Source: Micromonospora sediminicola
GTDB lineage: Bacteria; Actinomycetota; Actinomycetes; Mycobacteriales; Micromonosporaceae
Direction of reading: 5' to 3'
DNA: 64,000 bases
Assembly (NCBI RefSeq): GCF_900089585.1
Contig: NZ_FLRH01000003.1
Location: 2,432,501 to 2,496,500 of the forward strand
Position 1 is the stretch's first letter, and every line of letters begins with the position of its first letter. The notes below the pieces were generated by a model, which saw only the letters and a program-made list of their open reading frames with translations, did no database searches and had not been told where the DNA came from. Positions 32,832-44,051 of the stretch are shown piece by piece. Both the position numbers and the translations under genes were made by a program.

Positions 32832-33602
32832 TCAGCGCAGGCTGCGCGACCGGGGCGGCACGTCGGCCGCCGCGGCCCGGTCCAGCAGCCAGAGGGTACG
32901 GGAGACACCCCGCACCCCCGCCGCCGGCAGTTGCCGGGATCCGGCCCCGGCCAGCGCCATGCCCACCGCCCGCGCCTTGTCCGCCCCGGCGGCGACCAGC
33001 CACACCTCCTCGGCCGTGTTGATCGCCGGCAGGGTCAGCGTGGTCCGCACCGGCGGCGGCTTCGGGCTGCCCCGCACCGCGCTGACCGGGCGGTTGTCGT
33101 GGTGCACCGGGTGCTCCGGGAACACCGACGCCACGTGCCCGTCCTCGCCCACGCCGAGCATCAGCACGTCGAAGTGGGGCAGGGTGGCGTGCCCCGGCCG
33201 GGCGGCGGCGGCCAGCTCCCGCGCGTACCCGGCGGCGGCCGCCTCCGGGTCGTCGCCGGCCGGACCGTCCGACGCCGGCATCGGGTGCACCCGCGCCGGG
33301 TCCAGCGGCACCGCGTCCAGCAGCGCCGCCCGGGCCTGGGTCTCGTTGCGCTCCGGGTCACCGGCCGGCAGGAACCGCTCGTCGCCCCACCACACGTCGA
33401 CCCGGGACCAGTCCACGGCGTCCCGGGCGGGCAGCTGCCCGACCGCCCGGTAGACCGCCGCGGCGATCCGCCCGCCGGTCAGCACCACCGACGCCTGGCC
33501 CCGCTCGGCCTGCGCGTCGAGCAGCTTCACCACCAACCGGGCCGCCACCGCCTGCGCCAGCAGGTCGGGGTCGGCGTGTACGGCGACACTCGCCTCAGTC
33601 AT
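32832..33602 (-). CDS. pgl: 6-phosphogluconolactonase
   Basis: A 256-residue DevB/Pgl hydrolase, second step of the oxidative pentose phosphate pathway. It shows VVLTGGRIA near residue 40, VDVWWGDERFLP and the active-site MLGVGEDGHVASVFPEHP. The family is usually 230-260 residues. It is the last gene of the minus-strand tkt-tal-pgi-zwf-opcA-pgl operon, 67 nt after opcA, and ends at the tandem family-B palindromes. Confidence 0.95.
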   Translation of the reverse strand: MTEASVAVHADPDLLAQAVAARLVVKLLDAQAERGQASVVLTGGRIAAAVYRAVGQLPARDAVDWSRVDVWWGDERFLPAGDPERNETQARAALLDAVPLDPARVHPMPASDGPAGDDPEAAAAGYARELAAAARPGHATLPHFDVLMLGVGEDGHVASVFPEHPVHHDNRPVSAVRGSPKPPPVRTTLTLPAINTAEEVWLVAAGADKARAVGMALAGAGSRQLPAAGVRGVSRTLWLLDRAAAADVPPRSRSLR

Positions 33603-33669
33603 CCGTGTGCTCTCTGTCCGACCGCCCCGCGGCGGTCACCTGTGCTGTCCGACCGCCCGGTCCGGGCGG

Positions 33670-34686
33670 TCACTCGTTCGCGGTCGCGCCCGCGTGCGCG
33701 GTCACGCCGGCCTCGGCCCGTCGGGCGGTGGCCGGGTCCTTCCACACGTGCACCCGCTGCGCCGGGCGCTGGTCCAGCCCGGCCAGGCCGGCCGCCGCGC
33801 CGAGCGCCTCGGCGTACACCTGGTCGGCGTCGAGCCGGCGCAGCTCCTCGGCCAGCTCGTCGCCGAGCGGCCGACGGACCAGCGGCAGCGTCCGGTCCTC
33901 CTGCCCGGTGCGGCGGAAGACGGCGATGCTGTCGTCCCGGGTCAGCGTCAGCTCGTCGCCGTTGGCGCAGCGCAGCTGCACCTCCCGCATCCGGGGGAAC
34001 TCGTCGGTGTGCTCCCAGGCCGGGTCGATGCCGAGGCGGGCGTTGAGCCAACCGCGCATCAGCGCCGCCGTGGGGTCGGTGCGCGGCGCCACCACCGTCG
34101 CCTCGGTGACCCGGGCCTGGGTGGTGTCGAACGCGCCCGCGACGAGCGTGCGCCACGGGGTGATCCGGGTCCAGGCCAGGTCGGTGTCGCCCGGGGCGTA
34201 GTCGTGGGCGCGCTGCTTCAGCGCGGCGATCGGGTCGGCGGCCTGCGCCGAGTCGGTGATCCGCCGGTCGGCCACCACGCCGAGGAAGTCGGTGGCGATC
34301 TCCTCCGGCGGCTCGCCGTGCCACCAGGTCACCACCGGCACGTCCGGCACCAGCAGCGGCATCACCACCGACTCGGCGTGCAGCGCGAGCCGGCCGTACA
34401 TCCGGGTCACCACCGCCTCGCACGGCCCGAGCCGGCCGCCGACGACGATCTCCGCGTCCAGCCGGTTGCGGTCCCGCTCGACGTCGGAGCGGACCACCAC
34501 GAGCAGCCGGCAGGGGTGCGCGGCGGCGGCGATGGTGGCTGCCGCCTCGGCTTCCCGGACCCGCTTCTCGTCCACCACGACGATCAGTGTGAGCGCCATG
34601 CCGCTGGCCACCCCGCCCGCGCTGCGTCGCTCCGCGGCCAGCGCCTTGACCACCTCGTTGCCGGTGGTGTCCCACAACCCGATCAT
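33670..34686 (-). CDS. opcA: Glucose-6-phosphate dehydrogenase assembly protein OpcA
   Basis: A 338-residue actinobacterial/cyanobacterial partner of Zwf, needed for full activity and assembly of glucose-6-phosphate dehydrogenase. It begins [20 protein letters not shown] and contains [17 protein letters not shown], characteristic of the family. The ATG at 34684-34686 overlaps the zwf stop (ATGA), so the two partners are co-translated. The C-terminal tail is Ala/Thr-rich. Confidence 0.96.
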   Translation of the reverse strand: MIGLWDTTGNEVVKALAAERRSAGGVASGMALTLIVVVDEKRVREAEAAATIAAAAHPCRLLVVVRSDVERDRNRLDAEIVVGGRLGPCEAVVTRMYGRLALHAESVVMPLLVPDVPVVTWWHGEPPEEIATDFLGVVADRRITDSAQAADPIAALKQRAHDYAPGDTDLAWTRITPWRTLVAGAFDTTQARVTEATVVAPRTDPTAALMRGWLNARLGIDPAWEHTDEFPRMREVQLRCANGDELTLTRDDSIAVFRRTGQEDRTLPLVRRPLGDELAEELRRLDADQVYAEALGAAAGLAGLDQRPAQRVHVWKDPATARRAEAGVTAHAGATANE

Positions 34687-36197
34687 GCTCTTCTCCAAGC
34701 CCGGCCCTCGGCGGCCAGCATCTCGTCGGCGGCCCGGGGGCCCCACTCACCGGCCCGGTACGGCTCCGGCGTCGTGCCCTCCCAGGCGTGCTCCAGCGGG
34801 TCGACCACCTGCCAGCTCTGCTCGACCTCGGCGGCGTCGGGGAACAGCGTCCGGTCGCCGATGAGCACGTCCAGCACCAGCCGCTCGTACGCCTCCGGGC
34901 TGGACTCGGTGAACGCCTCGCCGTACTGGAAGTCCATCGCGATGTCGCGGACCTCCATCGTGGTGCCCGGCACCTTGGAGCCGAACTTCAGCACCACGCC
35001 CTCGTCCGGCTGCACCCGGATGACGAGCTGGTTGGGGCCGAGGGACTCCATGTCCGCGTCGTCGAACGGCAGGTGCGGCGCCTTCTTGAACATGATGGCC
35101 ACCTCGGTGACCCGGCGGGGGAGCCGCTTGCCGGCCCGGATGTAGAACGGCACCCCGGCCCAGCGCCGGTTCTGGATGCCCAGCTTCACCGCCACGTACG
35201 TCTCGGTGGTGGAACCCTCCGGGACGCCCTCCTCCTCCAGGTAGCCCTTGGCCCGCTCGCCACCCACCCAGCCGGGCAGGTACTGGCCGCGCACGGTGTC
35301 CCGGGAGACGTCCCGGGGGACCGTGATGGCCTTGAGCACCTTGAGCTTCTCGGCCCGGATCTCGTCGGCGTCGAAGCTGGTCGGCTCCTCCATGGCCACC
35401 AGCGCGAGCAGCTGGAGGAGGTGGTTCTGGAGCACGTCGCGGGCGGTGCCGACGGAGTCGTAGAACGCGGCCCGGGTGCCGATGCCGACGTCCTCGGCCA
35501 TGGTGATCTGCACCGAGTCGACGTACTTGGAGTTCCAGAGCGGCTCGAACAGGTTGTTGGCGAACCGCAGGGCGAGGATGTTCTGGACCGTCTCCTTGCC
35601 CAGGTAGTGGTCGATCCGGAAGACGTCCTGGCGGGTGAAGACGTCGTCGACCAGGTCGTTGAGCGCCTTGGCCGACGGCAGGTCGTTGCCGAACGGCTTC
35701 TCCACCACCACCCGACGCCAGCCGCCGGACTTCGCGTTGTCCGCCATGCCGGTGCGGGCGAGCTGCTTGAGCACCACCGGGAAGGCCGCCGGGGGGATGG
35801 AGAAGTAGAAGGCGGCGTTGCCCGCGATGCCGTGCGAGTCGCGCAGCTCGTCCAGCGTGCCGGCGAGCTGGTCGAACGCGGCGTCGTCGTCGAACGAGCC
35901 GCCGACGAACTTGATGTTGCCGGCCAGGCGGGCCCACACCTCCTCCCGCCACGGGGTGCGGGCGTGCTTCTTGGCCGCGTCGTGGGCGACCGACTCGAAG
36001 TCCCCGTCGCCCCAGTCCCGGCGGGCGAAGCCGAGGACCACGAAACCGGGCGGCAGCAGCCCTCGGTTGGCCAGGTCGTAGACCGCCGGCAGCAGCTTCT
36101 TCCGGGCCAGGTCCCCGGTGACCCCGAAGATCACCAGGGCGCACGGCTCGGGGATCCGCGGCAGCCGCCGGTCCTGGGGGTCGCGCAGTGGGTTCAC
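34683..36197 (-). CDS. zwf: Glucose-6-phosphate dehydrogenase
   Basis: NADP-dependent first enzyme of the oxidative pentose phosphate pathway, 504 residues with the chosen start. The nucleotide motif is [18 protein letters not shown], followed by [10 protein letters not shown] and the substrate/catalytic [14 protein letters not shown]. The GTG at 36197 ([17 protein letters not shown]) has a strong AGGAGGAGG 7 nt upstream and matches where family members begin. A second GTG in frame at 36251 overlaps the preceding stop (GTGA) but has no SD and would add 18 unconserved residues. Both starts deserve note because the operon is otherwise tightly coupled. Confidence 0.96.
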   Translation of the reverse strand: MNPLRDPQDRRLPRIPEPCALVIFGVTGDLARKKLLPAVYDLANRGLLPPGFVVLGFARRDWGDGDFESVAHDAAKKHARTPWREEVWARLAGNIKFVGGSFDDDAAFDQLAGTLDELRDSHGIAGNAAFYFSIPPAAFPVVLKQLARTGMADNAKSGGWRRVVVEKPFGNDLPSAKALNDLVDDVFTRQDVFRIDHYLGKETVQNILALRFANNLFEPLWNSKYVDSVQITMAEDVGIGTRAAFYDSVGTARDVLQNHLLQLLALVAMEEPTSFDADEIRAEKLKVLKAITVPRDVSRDTVRGQYLPGWVGGERAKGYLEEEGVPEGSTTETYVAVKLGIQNRRWAGVPFYIRAGKRLPRRVTEVAIMFKKAPHLPFDDADMESLGPNQLVIRVQPDEGVVLKFGSKVPGTTMEVRDIAMDFQYGEAFTESSPEAYERLVLDVLIGDRTLFPDAAEVEQSWQVVDPLEHAWEGTTPEPYRAGEWGPRAADEMLAAEGRAWRRA

Positions 36198-36247
36198 CGG
36201 GCCACCTCCTCCTGCATCTCGGTCGGCTGATTCCAGGTCATTGATCG

Positions 36248-37822
36248 TCACGTGCGTGTCCGTCCGGCCGTATCCAGCAGTTGGGCGACGCCCGCCGCCC
36301 GCTCGGTCAGGTGCAGTCGCAGCACCGGTCGCTCCCGGCCGGCCAGGGCCCGCCGGTCGCCGGCGGCCCGGGCCGCCTGAAGTTCCGCGAAGGTGTACGG
36401 GCGACCGGGCACCGGCAGATCATCGGTGACCGCACCGGTGATCAGCAGGTGCCGGCCGCGCGCGTCGGTGGCGCCCGGGCGACGCGACCCCCACCCGAGG
36501 GTGACCGGTCGACCGGTGGTGCGGGCCAGCAGCGGGCGCAGCCCGGTCACCGCCGCGTCGGCCCGCCGGTCGAGGTAGGCGGTCACCGCGAGGTGCTCGT
36601 CCTCGCCCAGCCCGGCGCAGAGCCAGCGGAGCGCGCCGGCCAGGTCGGCGGGCGCGCCGGTCGGGGCGTACACCTCGATCGCGCCCTCGACGGACGACGG
36701 CGGCCCGGCGTCCGGCGCCGGCTCGTCGTCGCCGGCCGGGTCCGCCGGCTCGGCGAACGGGTCGACCCGCAGCGCCACGGCGGCGACCGCCGCGGCGTAC
36801 TCCCAGGTGAGGAAGTGGGCGCCGAGCGGGCCGTTGACCGCGACGTCGGCGGCGACGCCGGGCGCGACGCCCGCGCCGAGGGCCCCGCCGAGGCCGACCG
36901 TCAGCACGCCCGCCCCGGTGGCGCCGGGAGCGTCGGGGGATTCCGCCGCCACCGGCAGCACGCGCCCGCCGGCGGCGGTGGCGAGCAACGCGGCGGCCCA
37001 GTGGCGCAGCCCGTCCAGGCCGGTGCCGTCGGGCACCAGCGCGACGCTGGCCCGACCGTGCTCCGCCGCCCCGGCCAGGGCCGCGCCCAGGGCCAGGCCG
37101 GGATTGTCCCGGTCCCGGTCGAGCGCGCCGGCCAGCGCCGCCGCCTCGTCCAGCAGTTCGATCACCGGCGCGCCCGCGAGCGCCGCCGGGACCAGGCCGA
37201 ACGCGGTGAGCGCGGTTGAGTGCCCGGCCACCTCCGGGTCGGCCGGGATCACCACCGCGCCCAGCTCGTCGGCGAGCGCCTCCAGCGGGGAGCCGGGCGC
37301 GGTGACCACCACGACGTGCCGGGCGGCCTCCGGGCCGGAGTCGTCCCAGGCCGCCCGCCAGACCCGCAGGTGCGCGTCGGCGGTCCGGTCCAGGCCGTGC
37401 CGTCCGGCGAGCACCAGCACGGTACGCGCCGGCCGGTCGGCCACCGCCGCGCGGACCGGGCCCGGATCGGCGCTGTCGAGGACGGTCAGCGGCCGGCCCA
37501 GGCAGCTGGCGATCACCTCGGCGGCGAGCGTCAGGTCAGGGTCGCCGGCGAGCACCACGTGGTCCAGGTCGCCCAGCTCGGCGGTCAACTCGGCGAGTTG
37601 GGGGAGCAGGTCGCGGCTGCGGCAGTGGGTGTCCAGCCAGCCGAGCCGGGCGCGCGCCGCCGCTTCGGCCCCGGGGCCCCAGAGGGTCGGGTCCTGGGCG
37701 GCCAGCCGCGCGGGGACGTCGTGGGCGACCAGCGCGGCGCGCGCGGACCGGTCGACCGCGTCCGCGCCGTGCACGGCCAGGCCGGCGGCGATGTCCGCCG
37801 GCCCGGCCAACAGGTCGCTCAC
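36248..37822 (-). CDS. Glucose-6-phosphate isomerase-like protein, signature motifs degenerate
   Basis: A 524-residue member of the PGI/SIS family at the position of pgi in the actinobacterial pentose phosphate operon. Fold-level similarity is clear ([40 protein letters not shown]). The substrate-binding motifs, however, are altered. The GMGGSSLAPEV-type loop reads [13 protein letters not shown] (residues 91-103). SKSGTTVETDSH reads [13 protein letters not shown] (139-151). GGRYS reads AGHST (199-203), losing the signature Arg. It is therefore likely a non-catalytic paralogue or has changed function, with an active PGI expected elsewhere. It is followed closely by zwf. Confidence 0.8.
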   Translation of the reverse strand: MSDLLAGPADIAAGLAVHGADAVDRSARAALVAHDVPARLAAQDPTLWGPGAEAAARARLGWLDTHCRSRDLLPQLAELTAELGDLDHVVLAGDPDLTLAAEVIASCLGRPLTVLDSADPGPVRAAVADRPARTVLVLAGRHGLDRTADAHLRVWRAAWDDSGPEAARHVVVVTAPGSPLEALADELGAVVIPADPEVAGHSTALTAFGLVPAALAGAPVIELLDEAAALAGALDRDRDNPGLALGAALAGAAEHGRASVALVPDGTGLDGLRHWAAALLATAAGGRVLPVAAESPDAPGATGAGVLTVGLGGALGAGVAPGVAADVAVNGPLGAHFLTWEYAAAVAAVALRVDPFAEPADPAGDDEPAPDAGPPSSVEGAIEVYAPTGAPADLAGALRWLCAGLGEDEHLAVTAYLDRRADAAVTGLRPLLARTTGRPVTLGWGSRRPGATDARGRHLLITGAVTDDLPVPGRPYTFAELQAARAAGDRRALAGRERPVLRLHLTERAAGVAQLLDTAGRTRT

Positions 37823-37902
37823 GTCCTCACCTCATCGATTCCACGGTACGGCGGCGGGACGCGCCCCGGGGCGGGACCCCGGGACGCGTCGGACGCCGTC
37901 GG

Positions 37903-39081
37903 TCACGCGTTCCCGCCGGCCTGCTGGGCGGCCTGCGCGTTGTCCCCGGCGGCCCGGTGCGGGCGGTCCGCGCCCTTGGCCGCCTCGGCGAGGGACTTCT
38001 TGACCCCCTCGAGCAGCTCCAGCCAGCTGGCCTCGAACTTCTCCACGCCCTCCTTCTCCAGGGTGGCGATCACGTCGGCCAGGTCGACACCGACGGACTC
38101 CAGGTCGGCGAAGACCTGCCGCGCGTCGTCGTACGCGCCGGTGATCGTGTCCGCCTGCGTCTCGCCGTGGTCGGCGTAGGCGTGGATGACCGGCTCCGGC
38201 ATGGTGTTGACCGTGCCCGGCGCGATCAGCTCCTCGACGTAGATGACGTCCCGGTAGTCCGGGTTCTTCGTCGAGGTGGAGGCCCACAGCGGGCGCTGCG
38301 GGTGGGCGCCGGCGTCGGCCAGCTTCTGCCAGCGGGCGGAGGAGAACACCTCGCCGTACCGCTCGTAGGCCAGCCGCGCGTTGGCCACCGCGGCCTTGCC
38401 GCGCAGCGCCTTCGCCTGGTCGGAGCCGATCTTCTCCAGCCGCTTGTCCACCTCGCTGTCGACCCGGGAGACGAAGAACGAGGCGACCGAGCCGATCTTC
38501 GACAGGTCGTGCCCGTTGGCCTGCGCCTGCTCCAGGCCGGCCAGGAACGCCTCCATCACCTGCGAGTAGCGGTCCAGACCGAAGATCAGCGTGACGTTGA
38601 CGCTGATCCCCTCGGCCAGCGTCCTGGTGATCGCCGGCAGGCCTTCCTCGGTCGCCGGGATCTTGATGAAGAGGTTCGGCCGGTCGACCAGCCACCACAG
38701 CGCCTTGGCCTCGGCGGCGGTCTTGTCCGCGTCGTGCGCCGAGCGCGGGTCGACCTCGATCGACACCCGGCCGTCCACGCCGGCGCTGGCGTCGTACGAG
38801 GGGCGCATCACGTCGCAGGCCCACCGCACGTCGTACGTGGTGAGCATGCGGACCGCCTCCTCGACGTCCACGTCGCGGATGGCCAGGTCACGCAGCTGCC
38901 AGTCGTACTCGTCGGCGTCGCTCAGCGCCTTGGCGAAGATCGTCGGGTTGGTGGTCACGCCGGCCACGTGGCTCTCCCGGCGCAGCTTGTCCAGCCCGCC
39001 GGAGGTCAGTCGTACCCGGGAAAGATCGTCGAGCCAGATCGCCACCCCGGCGTTCTGGAGCTCGCTCAGCCTGTCCGTCAT
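37903..39081 (-). CDS. tal: Transaldolase
   Basis: A 392-residue transaldolase of the long actinobacterial/plant-like subfamily. The Schiff-base Lys is in [11 protein letters not shown]; other hallmarks are [28 protein letters not shown] and [14 protein letters not shown]. The C-terminal ~30 residues are Ala/Gln-rich and poorly conserved. The ATG at 39081 (MTDRLSEL) has GGGGAG 11 nt upstream; an alternative GTG at 39090 is too close to it. It follows tkt after 16 nt. Confidence 0.96.
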   Translation of the reverse strand: MTDRLSELQNAGVAIWLDDLSRVRLTSGGLDKLRRESHVAGVTTNPTIFAKALSDADEYDWQLRDLAIRDVDVEEAVRMLTTYDVRWACDVMRPSYDASAGVDGRVSIEVDPRSAHDADKTAAEAKALWWLVDRPNLFIKIPATEEGLPAITRTLAEGISVNVTLIFGLDRYSQVMEAFLAGLEQAQANGHDLSKIGSVASFFVSRVDSEVDKRLEKIGSDQAKALRGKAAVANARLAYERYGEVFSSARWQKLADAGAHPQRPLWASTSTKNPDYRDVIYVEELIAPGTVNTMPEPVIHAYADHGETQADTITGAYDDARQVFADLESVGVDLADVIATLEKEGVEKFEASWLELLEGVKKSLAEAAKGADRPHRAAGDNAQAAQQAGGNA

Positions 39082-39097
39082 GCCGTCCACGCTCCCC

Positions 39098-41236
39098 TCA
39101 GTTGCCGGTCGTGAAACCGGTGATGTCGCCCACCCGGGTGAGCGCCGCGTGCGCGGCGGCCACGATCCGGTCGGGGGTGAACCCGAACTGCTCGAAGAGC
39201 ACGGTGTAGGGCGCGCTGGCGCCGTAGTGCTCGATGCTCACGCACTCGCCGCTGTCGCCGACGATCGCCCGCCACGACATCGCGATGCCCGCCTCCACGC
39301 TCACCCGTGCCTTTACCCCGCGCGGCAGAACCGACTCCCGGTACGCCTCGTCCTGCTCGTAGAACCACTCCTGGCAGGGCATCGAGACGACCCGGGTGGG
39401 GGTGCCGTCGGCCTCCAGCCGCTCCCGCGCGGTGAGGCAGAGCTGCACCTCGGAGCCGGTGCCGACGAGGATCACCTGGGGCTTGCCGTTGGACGCCTCG
39501 GCCAGCACGTAGCCGCCCTTGGCGGTGCCCTCGGCGGAGCCGAACTCGCTGCGGTCGATGGTCGGCAGCGCCTGCCGGCTCAGCGCCAGCGCGGTCGGCC
39601 GGTCGGTGTGCTCCAGCGCCTGCCGCCACGCCCACGCGGTCTCGTTGGCGTCGGCCGGGCGGACCACGTCCAGGCCGGGGATGGCCCGCAGCGCGGTCAG
39701 GTGCTCGATCGGCTGGTGCGTCGGGCCGTCCTCGCCGAGGCCGATCGAGTCGTGCGTCCAGACGTAGGTCACCGGCAGCTTCATCAGCGCGGCCAGCCGC
39801 ACCGCCGGGCGCATGTAGTCGCTGAACACCAGGAACGTGCCGCCGTACGGACGGGTGCCGCCGTGCAGCGCGATGCCGTTGAGGATCGAGCCCATCGCGT
39901 GCTCGCGGATGCCGAAGTGCAGCGTGCGGCCGTACTCGTCGCCCGGGAAGTCCTTGGTGGCGTGCGCCGCCGGGACGAAGGACGGCTCGCCCTTCATGGT
40001 GGTGTTGTTGCTCTCGGCCAGGTCGGCCGAGCCGCCCCACAGCTCGGGCAGCACCGGGGCGAGGGCCTCCAGGACCTTGCCGGACGCGGCCCGGGTGGCG
40101 ACGCCCTTGGCGTCCGCCGGGAAGGTGGGCACCGCGTCGGTCCAGCCGGTCGGCAGCGTACGGGTGGCCATCCGGTCCCACAGTGCCTTGCGCTCCGGGT
40201 TGGCCTGCGCCCAGGCGTCGAACCCGGTGGTCCACTCCGCCTGCGCCTGCGCGCCGCGCTCCAGCACCTGGCGGGCGTGCTTGAGCACCTCCTCGTCGAC
40301 CTGGAAGCTCTGCTGCGGGTCGAAGCCGAGGATCTCCTTGGTGGCCTTGACCTCGTCCGCGCCGAGCGCCGAGCCGTGGATCTTGCCGGTGTTCTTCTTG
40401 TTCGGCGCGGGCCAGCCGATGATCGTGCGCAGCGCGATGAACGACGGCCGGTCGGTCTCCGCCCGGGCGGCCAGCAGCGCCTGGTAGAGCGCCTCCACGT
40501 CCTCGTGGTAGTCGCCCTGGTCGGCGTCGCCGCTGCGCCAGTCGACGGTCTGCACGTGCCAGCCGTACGCCTCGTAGCGGGCCGCCACGTCCTCGCTCTT
40601 GGCGATCCGGGTGTCGTCCTCGATCGAGATCTCGTTGTCGTCGTAGATCACGCAGAGGTTGCCGAGCTGCTGGTGGCCCGCGAGCGCGCTGGCCTCGTGG
40701 GTGATGCCCTCCTCGATGTCCCCGTCGGAGGCGATGCACCAGATGTCGTGGCGGAACGGCGAGTCGGCGCGGTCCGGCTCGGGGTCGAACAGACCCCGCT
40801 CGCGGCGCGCCGCCATGGCCATGCCGACCGCGTTGCCGAGGCCCTGGCCGAGCGGGCCGGTGGTGGTCTCCACACCGGGGGTGTGGCCGTGCTCCGGGTG
40901 GCCCGGGGTGAGCGAGCCCCACTGGCGCAGCGCCTTGAGGTCGTCCAGCGCCAGCGGGTAGCCGGAGAGGAAGAGCTGAATGTAGAGGGTCAGGCTGGAG
41001 TGCCCGGCGGAGAGCACGAACCGGTCCCGGCCGGGCCAGTTCGGGTCGGCCGGGTTGTGCCGCATGACCCGGTTGAAGAGCAGGTACGCCGCCGGGGCGA
41101 GGCTCATCGCCGTGCCCGGGTGGCCGTTGCCGGATTTCTCCACGGCGTCCATGGCCAGCACGCGGACCGTGTCGACGGCCCTGCGGTCGAGGTCGGACCA
41201 GTGGAGAGCGGGAAGCTCGGGTCGTTTCGCAGCCAC
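39098..41236 (-). CDS. tkt: Transketolase
   Basis: Thiamine-diphosphate enzyme of the pentose phosphate pathway, 712 residues. The N-terminal PP domain has [16 protein letters not shown] and the TPP motif [19 protein letters not shown]. The Pyr domain has [20 protein letters not shown]. The length matches actinobacterial Tkt. The GTG start has AGGAG 8 nt upstream. It is the first gene of the minus-strand operon and is divergent from ctaB across a 262-nt region. Confidence 0.98.
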   Translation of the reverse strand: MAAKRPELPALHWSDLDRRAVDTVRVLAMDAVEKSGNGHPGTAMSLAPAAYLLFNRVMRHNPADPNWPGRDRFVLSAGHSSLTLYIQLFLSGYPLALDDLKALRQWGSLTPGHPEHGHTPGVETTTGPLGQGLGNAVGMAMAARRERGLFDPEPDRADSPFRHDIWCIASDGDIEEGITHEASALAGHQQLGNLCVIYDDNEISIEDDTRIAKSEDVAARYEAYGWHVQTVDWRSGDADQGDYHEDVEALYQALLAARAETDRPSFIALRTIIGWPAPNKKNTGKIHGSALGADEVKATKEILGFDPQQSFQVDEEVLKHARQVLERGAQAQAEWTTGFDAWAQANPERKALWDRMATRTLPTGWTDAVPTFPADAKGVATRAASGKVLEALAPVLPELWGGSADLAESNNTTMKGEPSFVPAAHATKDFPGDEYGRTLHFGIREHAMGSILNGIALHGGTRPYGGTFLVFSDYMRPAVRLAALMKLPVTYVWTHDSIGLGEDGPTHQPIEHLTALRAIPGLDVVRPADANETAWAWRQALEHTDRPTALALSRQALPTIDRSEFGSAEGTAKGGYVLAEASNGKPQVILVGTGSEVQLCLTARERLEADGTPTRVVSMPCQEWFYEQDEAYRESVLPRGVKARVSVEAGIAMSWRAIVGDSGECVSIEHYGASAPYTVLFEQFGFTPDRIVAAAHAALTRVGDITGFTTGN

Positions 41237-41498
41237 GTTGATGTGCTCCTCGGCAGATGGGCGGAACCCTTACTGATGACCCTATCGAGCGTCGCTAAAC
41301 GTCCGCCCGGGGATCTCGGCATGCTGTTCTCTACGGTTCCGGCCCGATCGGGCGTTCAACCCCGGGTGTGACGGCCCGCACCGTTGCCGGGTCTGCGGGG
41401 CAGCCAAAACGACGACGCGTAGTGTGTGGGGCGGTGTGTGGGCCCGGACGGGTCCGGGCCGACCGACCTCCCCCGCCGATGCCGGAAGGTGGCAATCC

Positions 41499-42458
41499 GT
41501 GAGCATGATCACCGAGCGCCCCGTCAGCAACCCTGCCGGGCAGTCGCCGGTGGGCACGGTGGCGGAGGCGCCGGCGACCGGGCGGCGGGACGTACGGGCC
41601 GTGGTGGCCGCGTACGTGGCGCTGACCAAGCCGCGGATCGTCGAGCTGCTGCTGGTCACCACCGTGCCGGCGATGATGCTGGCGGACGGCGGGATGCCGT
41701 CGTTGTGGCTGGTGGCCGTGGTGCTGGTGGGCGGCTCGCTCGCCGCCGGCGCGGCCAGCGTGCTCAACTGCTACATCGACCGGGACATCGACCAGTTGAT
41801 GCGGCGGACCAAGCGTCGGCCGCTGCCCGCGCACACCGTGTCGCCGCGCAGCGCGCTGGTCTTCGGTCTGGTGCTGGCGGCGGTCTCGGTGGCGCTGATG
41901 GCGGCGACCACCAACTGGCTGGCGGCCGGCCTGACGCTGGCCGCGATCGCCTACTACGACCTGGTCTACACGCTCTGGCTGAAGCGGACCACGGCCGCCA
42001 ACACGTTCTGGGGCGGCGTCTGCGGGGCCGCGCCGGTGCTGATCGGCTGGGCCGCGGTCACCGGCTCGCTGTCCCCGGCCGCCTGGGGCCTGTTCGCGGT
42101 GGTCTTCTTCTGGCAGATGCCGCACTTCTACGCGCTGGCCATCAAGTACAAGGACGACTACGCGCGGGCCGGCATCCCGATGCTGCCGGTGGTGGCGTCG
42201 GTCCGGCGGGTCAACGCCGAGATCATCGGGTTCTCCTGGCTGACGCTGCTCTCCTCGCTGGCGGTCTGGCCGCTCGGCATGAGCCCGATCTACGGCGTGA
42301 CCGCGCTGGTCGTCGGCGGGATCTTCGTGGTCGAGGCGCACAAGCTGTGCCGGCGCGCGACGCGCGGCGAGGCGGTCAAGCCGATGCGGCTGTTCCACTG
42401 GTCGACCACCTACCTCACCATCCTCTTCGCCGCCGTGGCCCTCGACGCCCTGCTCTGA
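41499..42458 (+). CDS. ctaB: Protohaem IX farnesyltransferase (haem O synthase)
   Basis: A 319-residue UbiA-family prenyltransferase that converts haem B to haem O for cytochrome c oxidase. The first Asp-rich motif is NCYIDRDID, and the second conserved region reads [14 protein letters not shown]. About nine membrane helices are present. GTG at 41499 is preceded by GGAAGG; an ATG two codons later is possible. Its pathway partner ctaA lies 3.3 kb downstream on the opposite strand. Confidence 0.96.
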   Translation: MSMITERPVSNPAGQSPVGTVAEAPATGRRDVRAVVAAYVALTKPRIVELLLVTTVPAMMLADGGMPSLWLVAVVLVGGSLAAGAASVLNCYIDRDIDQLMRRTKRRPLPAHTVSPRSALVFGLVLAAVSVALMAATTNWLAAGLTLAAIAYYDLVYTLWLKRTTAANTFWGGVCGAAPVLIGWAAVTGSLSPAAWGLFAVVFFWQMPHFYALAIKYKDDYARAGIPMLPVVASVRRVNAEIIGFSWLTLLSSLAVWPLGMSPIYGVTALVVGGIFVVEAHKLCRRATRGEAVKPMRLFHWSTTYLTILFAAVALDALL

Positions 42459-42773
42459 CCCGGCGCTTCCGGCACGTCTTCTCGTCCCGCTGGGGACACC
42501 ACCCTTACCGCGTGATCACCGCACGGGTCCGGCTCTTTGACCCGGGTGGATGGTTTCCGCACGTGAGGCGGTTCATCAGAAATTTTTTCCGAGTCCACCG
42601 GACGGGGCCAACCGGGACAGAGTGTGACTATCTCACCCGCCGGTTTCGCCCGGATATAAGCGACAAGAGCGCTCAAATTACCTGTGGTTCTCCTTAAACC
42701 AATGGGTAATTGGCATCACATTCAGTTCATCGTTCTCGCACATCCGGGTGGAACTCTGCTTAGGCTTCGCGTC
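42459..42773. other. AT-richer intergenic region
   Basis: 315 nt without a recognisable gene and clearly less GC-rich than its surroundings between about 42530 and 42760 (runs such as GAAATTTTTTCC and CTCAAATTACC). No terminator or classical -35/-10 pair stands out apart from the -10 box before the next gene. Confidence 0.6.
42761..42766 (+). promoter_or_regulatory. -10 box for a leaderless transcript
   Basis: TAGGCT is 7 nt before the ATG at 42774 and there is no SD. Confidence 0.45.
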
Positions 42774-43106
42774 ATGGCAGATGGTTCCGATACGACGCTG
42801 ACGGCTGACAAGACCGCGGAGCAGGCCCCCAACGGCCTGGTCGCGGGCATCAAGTCGTTCGCCGCCGGGCACGGCGGCGCGAAGGCGGTCATCGAGTACG
42901 TCGGCAAGCGCGGCGCACGGATCGTCCTCGTGGGTTCCGACGGGGTGTGGGCCGACCAGTTCGCCGACGGCACGGACGTCGCGCGGCAGGCCTGCGCCAA
43001 GGCCGGAGTCGACGTCGAGAACGCCTGGGAGCGTGAGCTGATGGACCAGATGCGTCCGAGCAACGACCTCTGGCGGTCGATGGCCCGGCGCACGATGGCC
43101 CGTTGA
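42774..43106 (+). CDS. Conserved hypothetical protein, 110 aa
   Basis: Function not recognised. The 110-residue soluble protein has a short acidic/Thr-rich start (MADGSDTTLTADKTAEQ), then a compact alpha/beta pattern: GLVAGIKSFAAGHGGAKAVI, RGARIVLVGSDGVWADQF and a helical C-terminus ending MARRTMAR. No signal peptide or membrane helix. The start is placed at the ATG with a TAGGCT box 7 nt upstream. An in-frame GTG at 42684 would add 30 residues from the AT-rich leader and looks non-coding. It lies 9 nt upstream of the ATP-grasp gene, so the two may be co-expressed. Confidence 0.72.
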   Translation: MADGSDTTLTADKTAEQAPNGLVAGIKSFAAGHGGAKAVIEYVGKRGARIVLVGSDGVWADQFADGTDVARQACAKAGVDVENAWERELMDQMRPSNDLWRSMARRTMAR

Positions 43107-43115
43107 CATAACCGC

Positions 43116-44033
43116 ATGACCGCACACCACCAGTCGATCCGGGGGAAACCCCGGGTCGCTCTCGTCACCTGTGCCGCGCTGCCCGACCTCGACCCGGACG
43201 ACCGGCTCGCGCTCGCCCCGCTCGACGCCCGCGGCGTCACCGCGGAGATCGCGGTCTGGGACGACCCGACCGTCGACTGGACCGGCTACGACCTGGTCGT
43301 CCTCCGCTCGCCGTGGGACTACGCGCTGCGCCGGGACGAGTTCGTGGCCTGGGCCCGCACCGTCCCGGCCCTGGCCAACCCGGCCGACGTGGTCGCCTGG
43401 AACACCGACAAGCGCTACCTGGCCGAGCTGTCCGCCGCCGGCGCGCCCACCGTGCCGACCGCCTGGGTGGCACCGGGGGAGAGCTGGACGCCGCCCGCCG
43501 ACGGCGAGCACGTGATCAAACCGGCGGTCAGCGCGGGCAGCCAGGACACCGGGCGCTACGACCTGACCGACCCGGAACACCGGCAGCTGGCGTCGGCGCA
43601 CGTGCGGCGTCTCGGCGACGCCGGGCGGATCGCCATGGTCCAGCCCTACCTGGACGCGGTGGACACCGCCGGCGAGACGGCGCTGCTCTTCCTGGCCGGC
43701 CCCGACGGCCTCGCGTTCAGCCACGCGATCCGCAAGGGCCCGATGTTGACCGGCCCCGACCTCGGCGAGGCCGCGCTCTACAAGGAGGAGCGGATCGACG
43801 CCCGCACCGCCACCGCGGAGCAGCTGGCGGTCGCCGAGAAGGTCCTGGCCGCCGTCCCCGGCGGCGCCGACCGGCTGCTCTACGCCCGGGTCGACCTGAT
43901 CCCCGGCCCGGCCGGCACGCCCGTGCTGGTGGAGCTGGAGCTGACCGAGCCGAGCCTGTTCGTCGGCCACGCCGACGGCGCGCCGGAGCGGCTCGCCGAG
44001 GCGGTCGTCGCCCACCTGGCCCGCCGACCCTGA
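43116..44033 (+). CDS. ATP-grasp domain protein
   Basis: A 305-residue protein of the RimK/glutathione-synthetase-like ATP-grasp superfamily, whose members ligate a carboxylate to an amine or thiol through an acyl phosphate. Visible elements are an N-terminal pre-ATP-grasp domain (YDLVVLRSPWDYALRRDEF), NTDKRYLAEL, the ATP Lys in EHVIKPAVSAGS, YARVDLI and the metal-binding VELELTEPSLF at the C-terminus. Similar proteins occur in cycloserine biosynthesis and as stand-alone genes; the substrate here is unknown. The start follows the 110-aa gene by 9 nt. Convergent with the beta-helix gene, only 18 nt away. Confidence 0.85.
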   Translation: MTAHHQSIRGKPRVALVTCAALPDLDPDDRLALAPLDARGVTAEIAVWDDPTVDWTGYDLVVLRSPWDYALRRDEFVAWARTVPALANPADVVAWNTDKRYLAELSAAGAPTVPTAWVAPGESWTPPADGEHVIKPAVSAGSQDTGRYDLTDPEHRQLASAHVRRLGDAGRIAMVQPYLDAVDTAGETALLFLAGPDGLAFSHAIRKGPMLTGPDLGEAALYKEERIDARTATAEQLAVAEKVLAAVPGGADRLLYARVDLIPGPAGTPVLVELELTEPSLFVGHADGAPERLAEAVVAHLARRP

Positions 44034-44051
44034 TCAGCCGCCCGGGGGCCG

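Noticed and set aside
36197-36251. Upstream GTG of zwf (36251) as the main start
   Set aside because: It overlaps the preceding stop but lacks an SD, while GTG 36197 has AGGAGGAGG and matches the family start; both are noted.
42619-42636. CRP-like sequence GTGTGACTATCTCAC upstream of the 110-aa gene
   Set aside because: The half-sites are spaced one base short or long of GTG-N8-CAC, so it does not fit the consensus.
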